Shown in pieces: positions 23,083 through 26,177 of a DNA stretch of 26,177 nucleotides (its first letter is position 1; every line of letters begins with the position of its first letter). Under the pieces are notes generated by a model. That model worked only from the letters and a program-made list of their open reading frames with translations, was not told the origin of the DNA and made no database searches. The stretch lies in IMG/VR virus record IMGVR_UViG_3300025642_000026, positions 1-26,177 of that record. One strand, written 5' to 3'. Source of the DNA: a virus. Position numbers and translations under genes: made by a program.

Positions 23083-24873
23083 ATGACCGTATCGGCTGAA
23101 GATTACACAAAGTTAATAGCACAGCAACACAAAAGCAATCCTAAATTCATGGAAACCCTGCGGGGATTTTGTGAGTCTGCGGCGCATGTGAACAACGTAA
23201 CCACGGCGCTAATTTCCGCCTTTGATATTGACAACGCGGTAGGCGACCAGCTTGACATTTTAGCGGAATGGATTGGATTAGGGCGCGGGATACCCGTACC
23301 GATTGAAGGATTTTATTTTGAACTCGGAGATGCGGTAAACCCAACAATTACAGGTCTTGGATATGGTCAATGGAAACAGGAATATGACACGACAACAAAA
23401 ATGGAATTTATGAATGATGAAATGTTCCGAAATGTTTTAAAATCAAAAATCCTAGCGAACCACTGGACAGGAAACCACAACGGCGCATACGAGATAGCCC
23501 GCGCCGCACTTGGCTTATCCGTTGGGATTAAGATTACAGATCAACCAGCTGGGACACCCGCAAGTGCAGCGGCGACAGTAGGAAATGATATAAATATAAC
23601 AGACACCACAACGCCTGAAAAACAATACCCAAACACGCTCGGGAATAGCCTTGCAATTTCAGCAAACCCAGCCGTCGGAGTACCATATTATTCAACAACA
23701 TTAGATAACGATTTAGCATACAGGGTTTCTACAGCGACAGAGAAGCGATATTATTATGCAGCGACATACGGAAAGAAAATATGCTATTACAGATATTCTC
23801 CGGGCGGATTTGACCACGACAAATTATATAATGGTTATTCTTTGTTTCGATCATCAGATTATGGGGATACGGTAGTATGGCTTGACGGAAGCGAGACATA
23901 TTCACCTGAAAACACATTTATAAGTAATACATCATTTCCAACCTATTCCTTTATGGACGTTACAACGGTAATCGGATCAGAACCAGCAAATCATACAGAA
24001 AAAGAAGGCGGACAATGGGCACTGTTGGATCGAGGGCAGCATGTCGGCAGTACGGGGGGAGATAAATATTTCACAACCGAGGACGCTTATTTTGGCGGAA
24101 CATCGCCAAACGCCCTTAATAAAACATTGATTTTGCTTGACGTGACAGGTACGGAAGTTTGCCGGGTTTCTATGTTAAGGGCAAGAGACAGCCTATCAGT
24201 TCAAGGAACAGTTTTAAGCGGAACCCTGCCGTCTTCCCCTATCACTGGCGGCAAATGGGCTTTTTCAACCGATACGCTAACAACACCTTCAGCCGGTGCA
24301 TATTTTTTAGAACCGGCAAGCGCATATTTTGAACTTGCAAACGTAGGCGACACCATCAACATAATGAATGCCGCAGGCGTATCGCAAGCGACTTTTGAAA
24401 TAGAGGATTTTGTGAGTAGTACAAAAGTAGCGGCAACCTTGATAAGCGGAAGTGTTCCATCATCCCCGGTTACGGCTGGCCTTTGGGACTGGGACACTGT
24501 GACAGCGCAAGAAATCGGCATATATACAATCACTGCTGACGCGAGTTATTTTGGTAGCGTAACGCCGGGCATTGACCAAGTAACGCTATTTGATTTAGAG
24601 TCAGATCCAACGGCAATATTTGATATATACAAAGGCGTTTCGGCAACTGTGATTGAAGTCGACCTGGCAAGCGGAACGATGCCAACATTACCAATTGAAA
24701 TCACCGGCGGCGCATGGAAAAAGACAGGCGACACAATAACATACGTCCCAACTCGCGTGCCACAAATGCGAGTTACAATAACCGGAGCAACTGAATTGCA
24801 AGAAGCATTATTCGATCAAGAAATTATACCGCTGAAACCATCAGGCGTAACAATATCGTATGTTTTTATTTAA
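23083..24873 (+). CDS. DUF2612 baseplate/tail protein with large insertion
   Basis: This encodes 596 residues, roughly three times the usual DUF2612 size. Residues 1-154 have the family start (NPKFMETLRGFCESAAHVNNVTTAL, then DIDNAVGDQLDILAEWIGLGR, MFRNVLKSKILANHWTGN). The C-terminal part (about 559-596, QMRVTITGATELQEALFDQEII and PLKPSGVTISYVFI) has its end, so the domain is split by a block of about 400 residues. Residues 155-310 are a Tyr/Ser/Asn-rich region. From about 310 to 545, three modules of about 75-83 residues each end with S-G-x-x-P-x-x-P-I/V, then Gly-x-Trp (379-392, 455-468, 530-545). DUF2612 proteins usually connect wedge and fibre. The insertion probably adds surface-exposed beta domains, perhaps for receptor contact. 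Confidence 0.82.
   Translation: MTVSAEDYTKLIAQQHKSNPKFMETLRGFCESAAHVNNVTTALISAFDIDNAVGDQLDILAEWIGLGRGIPVPIEGFYFELGDAVNPTITGLGYGQWKQEYDTTTKMEFMNDEMFRNVLKSKILANHWTGNHNGAYEIARAALGLSVGIKITDQPAGTPASAAATVGNDINITDTTTPEKQYPNTLGNSLAISANPAVGVPYYSTTLDNDLAYRVSTATEKRYYYAATYGKKICYYRYSPGGFDHDKLYNGYSLFRSSDYGDTVVWLDGSETYSPENTFISNTSFPTYSFMDVTTVIGSEPANHTEKEGGQWALLDRGQHVGSTGGDKYFTTEDAYFGGTSPNALNKTLILLDVTGTEVCRVSMLRARDSLSVQGTVLSGTLPSSPITGGKWAFSTDTLTTPSAGAYFLEPASAYFELANVGDTINIMNAAGVSQATFEIEDFVSSTKVAATLISGSVPSSPVTAGLWDWDTVTAQEIGIYTITADASYFGSVTPGIDQVTLFDLESDPTAIFDIYKGVSATVIEVDLASGTMPTLPIEITGGAWKKTGDTITYVPTRVPQMRVTITGATELQEALFDQEIIPLKPSGVTISYVFI
24010..24717 (+). repeat. Three diverged coding repeats inside the DUF2612 protein
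   Basis: Residues about 310-392, 393-468 and 469-545 are three protein-level repeats of about 75-83 residues. Each has a Y-F-x-x-A/T-x-x-A-x-F/Y-type stretch and an ending like SGTLPSSPITGGKW, SGSVPSSPVTAGLW or SGTMPTLPIEITGGAW. At DNA level they are clearly diverged, so the duplication is old. Boundaries are approximate. Confidence 0.6.
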
Positions 24874-24885
24874 TAGGAGAAAAAA

Positions 24886-25569
24886 ATGGCAGCTAATAAT
24901 ATTTTAAGAGTAGGCGAATCGGCAACGGTTATCTTAACAGATGCCGCTTATCTGGCACATGCACAACGGACGGCTGGATATTCAGCAGGAACAGCCCTAC
25001 AAGAATTATTTAATAAAGTAGCGAAGCAATCAGGATTAATGAGTAGCGGACTTGCTCAGTTTATCGCAGACTTCCAAGCTGAGGATATCGACGATACCCT
25101 GACCCCGGCAGAGGTAGCAAGCTATCTGAGAACTGCCATATTATCACAGATAGATAGCGTCAATAGCGCAACAACAGATCTTGAAGGCATAGTCGAGCTA
25201 GCGACATCAGCTGAAGCACAGGCTCTAACAAACGCTTTGCTTGCGCTAACTCCGTCAACTTTAAACGCCGCATTTATGGGGACAAATCAATTGCTTGCGA
25301 CAAACGGATACCAAAAATATCCGGGCGGTAAAATTGAACAGTGGGGCAAGGCTTTATTGCCAAGCGGGACCGGAGACAATTATCAAAGTATAACATTTCC
25401 TATTCCTTTTCCAACTGAATGCTTTCAGGTTCAGCCCACGGTTGAGGGAAACATTCAACGCTTTGATGATACGGTAAGTTCTGCAAGTTTGACAACAACC
25501 GGATGCCGTATTTATTCAATTAGAACAACAAGCGGTTTATCGGTTGCATGGAAAGCAATTGGACATTAA
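24886..25569 (+). CDS. Tail fibre with Gp53-like C-terminal domain
   Basis: This encodes 227 residues. Residues 1-95 are helical (AQRTAGYSAGTALQELFNK). Residues 97-130 (TDLEGIVELATSAEAQALTN then LTPSTLN) are the tail-fibre repeat of the form G-I-V-x-L-A-T-x-x-E-A seen in many phage fibres. Residues 140-227 (NGYQKYPGGKIEQWGKA...FPIPFPTECFQVQPTV and the ending SVAWKAIGH) match the Gp53-like C-terminal domain, with its W-x-A-I-G-H terminus. AGGAG (24875-24879) precedes the ATG. The protein would be the distal receptor-binding part. No chaperone gene of the usual fibre-assembly type is visible after it within the window. Confidence 0.85.
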   Translation: MAANNILRVGESATVILTDAAYLAHAQRTAGYSAGTALQELFNKVAKQSGLMSSGLAQFIADFQAEDIDDTLTPAEVASYLRTAILSQIDSVNSATTDLEGIVELATSAEAQALTNALLALTPSTLNAAFMGTNQLLATNGYQKYPGGKIEQWGKALLPSGTGDNYQSITFPIPFPTECFQVQPTVEGNIQRFDDTVSSASLTTTGCRIYSIRTTSGLSVAWKAIGH

Positions 25570-25598
25570 AAACAATAATAGAACAGGAGAACAGGACA

Positions 25599-26075
25599 AT
25601 GAAAAACACACTTTATTTGCTACTTATTTTTGTTATTTCTTTAATTGCGATACAAGATACAATCGCGGCAACCATTGACGAAGCACCCGCTACAGTGATT
25701 GTGAACAAAACTAATACTGCCTTGAAGCCCACCTATTCAGGCGACACAATAGCGGCAGGCGTTACGCAGGTAATCCGATTGACCGGCCTGCCTGATTATT
25801 TTGTGAATATCAGCGCATGGAGTATTTCATGTAGTAGTACAGACTATGATGCATGGATAAGTGAAACAGAAAATGCAGCCATTACCGATGCCGGGACATC
25901 ATTAGCCAAAGATGGAATTAACCTGGGCTACAGCCGGAACTTGTCGTCACCTGAATATTTCAGAAACGGCGACACGACCGAAATCAAAGCCCTTTATTTA
26001 ACGATTAAAAATGACGACTCAATTGCAACTGGTGCTTGGACGCTGAAACTTACATACCCAGACATCTCAAATTAA
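25599..26075 (+). CDS. Exported protein of unknown function
   Basis: This encodes 158 residues from ATG 25599, preceded by AGGAG (25584-25588) and a second AGGA. An in-frame TTG further up at 25548 overlaps the fibre gene and is rejected. Residues 1-23 form a Sec signal peptide: a short basic start (MKNTLYLLL), a hydrophobic core (IFVISLIAIQ) and a probable cleavage after TIAA or AATI. It is not a lipoprotein signal, as no Cys follows. The mature part is beta-rich, with YSGDTIAAGVTQVIRLTGLPDYFVNISAW and the C-terminal LYLTIKNDDSIATGAWTLKLTYP. I do not recognise a family. An exported protein right after the fibre is unusual for a virion part. It may act in the periplasm or outer membrane of the host, for example in superinfection exclusion or receptor masking, but that is inference. 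Confidence 0.7.
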   Translation: MKNTLYLLLIFVISLIAIQDTIAATIDEAPATVIVNKTNTALKPTYSGDTIAAGVTQVIRLTGLPDYFVNISAWSISCSSTDYDAWISETENAAITDAGTSLAKDGINLGYSRNLSSPEYFRNGDTTEIKALYLTIKNDDSIATGAWTLKLTYPDISN

Positions 26076-26086
26076 AAGGGGAAAAC

Positions 26087-26177
26087 ATGAGAAAAATATT
26101 ATTTATTATTTGCTTTTCGCTTGTGTTCGCACCGATTGCAATCGCAGGATATGAAAAACCCGTACCCGAAGGACAGG
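26087..26177 (+). CDS. Exported protein, 3' partial
   Basis: Thirty codons are visible from ATG 26087, with AAAAGGGGA just upstream (26074-26082). The peptide MRKILFIICFSLVFAPIAIA is a clear Sec signal peptide: basic MRK, a hydrophobic core of about 14 residues, and a likely signal peptidase I site after AIA, before GYEKPVPEGQ. The core contains one Cys but no lipobox at the cleavage site. The gene runs off the right edge, so its function is unknown. Two exported proteins in tandem suggest a small accessory operon after the structural genes. Confidence 0.65.
   Translation, partial: MRKILFIICFSLVFAPIAIAGYEKPVPEGQ

Noticed and set aside
24886-25569. Diversity-generating retroelement target at the fibre end
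   Set aside because: No reverse transcriptase, template repeat or A-rich variable repeat is visible in the window.

Overview
The window is one continuous, forward-strand block of a tailed phage or prophage with a contractile tail (myovirus morphology). It runs from a short accessory and DNA-processing segment, through packaging, head, neck, tail and baseplate genes, to the tail fibre. No integrase, lysis cassette, replication initiator, tRNA, rRNA or host housekeeping gene is visible, so free phage and prophage cannot be told apart. Host clues are indirect. Shine-Dalgarno sites of the AGGAG type are common, and two secreted-protein reading frames with Sec signal peptides follow the fibre. The fibre ends in a Gp53-like C-terminal domain common in phages of Gram-negative bacteria. 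I infer a Gram-negative host but cannot name a genus.

Layout. (1) 1-3579, AT-richer accessory segment: the 3' end of a pentapeptide-repeat protein, a small unknown protein, then a tightly packed VRR-NUC nuclease, SNF2-type helicase and beta-class DNA methyltransferase. (2) 3580-3778, a short gap with a candidate promoter and tiny reading frames. (3) 3779-8694, packaging and portal: small and large terminase, a small coiled-coil protein, a DUF1073-type portal and a Mu gpF-like head morphogenesis protein. (4) 8731-9446, an inserted island: a YopX-like gene, an unlisted 55-residue gene, then a promoter with a palindromic operator candidate and a hairpin leader ending in a textbook intrinsic terminator. 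(5) 9447-14801, head and neck: a DUF2213 protease/scaffold with a probable nested scaffold gene, a cement-type protein carrying a decoration-protein-like insert, a DUF2184 major capsid protein, and adaptor and completion proteins. (6) 14819-19006, tail: DUF3383 sheath, DUF3277 tube, tail assembly chaperone with a -1 frameshift extension, and tape measure. (7) 19006-25569, compact baseplate and fibre: Dit-like protein, plug, hub, gp138-like spike, gp25-like wedge, gpJ-like wedge, DUF2612 protein with a large insertion, and fibre. (8) 25599-26177, two genes for exported proteins, the last cut by the window edge.

The gene order and the small baseplate resemble the minimal contractile-tail design described for cyanophage Pam3. 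Most structural genes overlap by 1-11 nt (ATGA or TAATG junctions) or nearly abut, which suggests one long late transcript with translational coupling. The parts most worth a second look are the operator, leader and terminator element at 9307-9446, the nested scaffold start at 9999, the frameshift at 17190, the triplicated domain inside the DUF2612 protein, the nuclease-helicase-methyltransferase cassette, the synonymous-change-free pentapeptide repeat, and the tandem exported proteins after the fibre.
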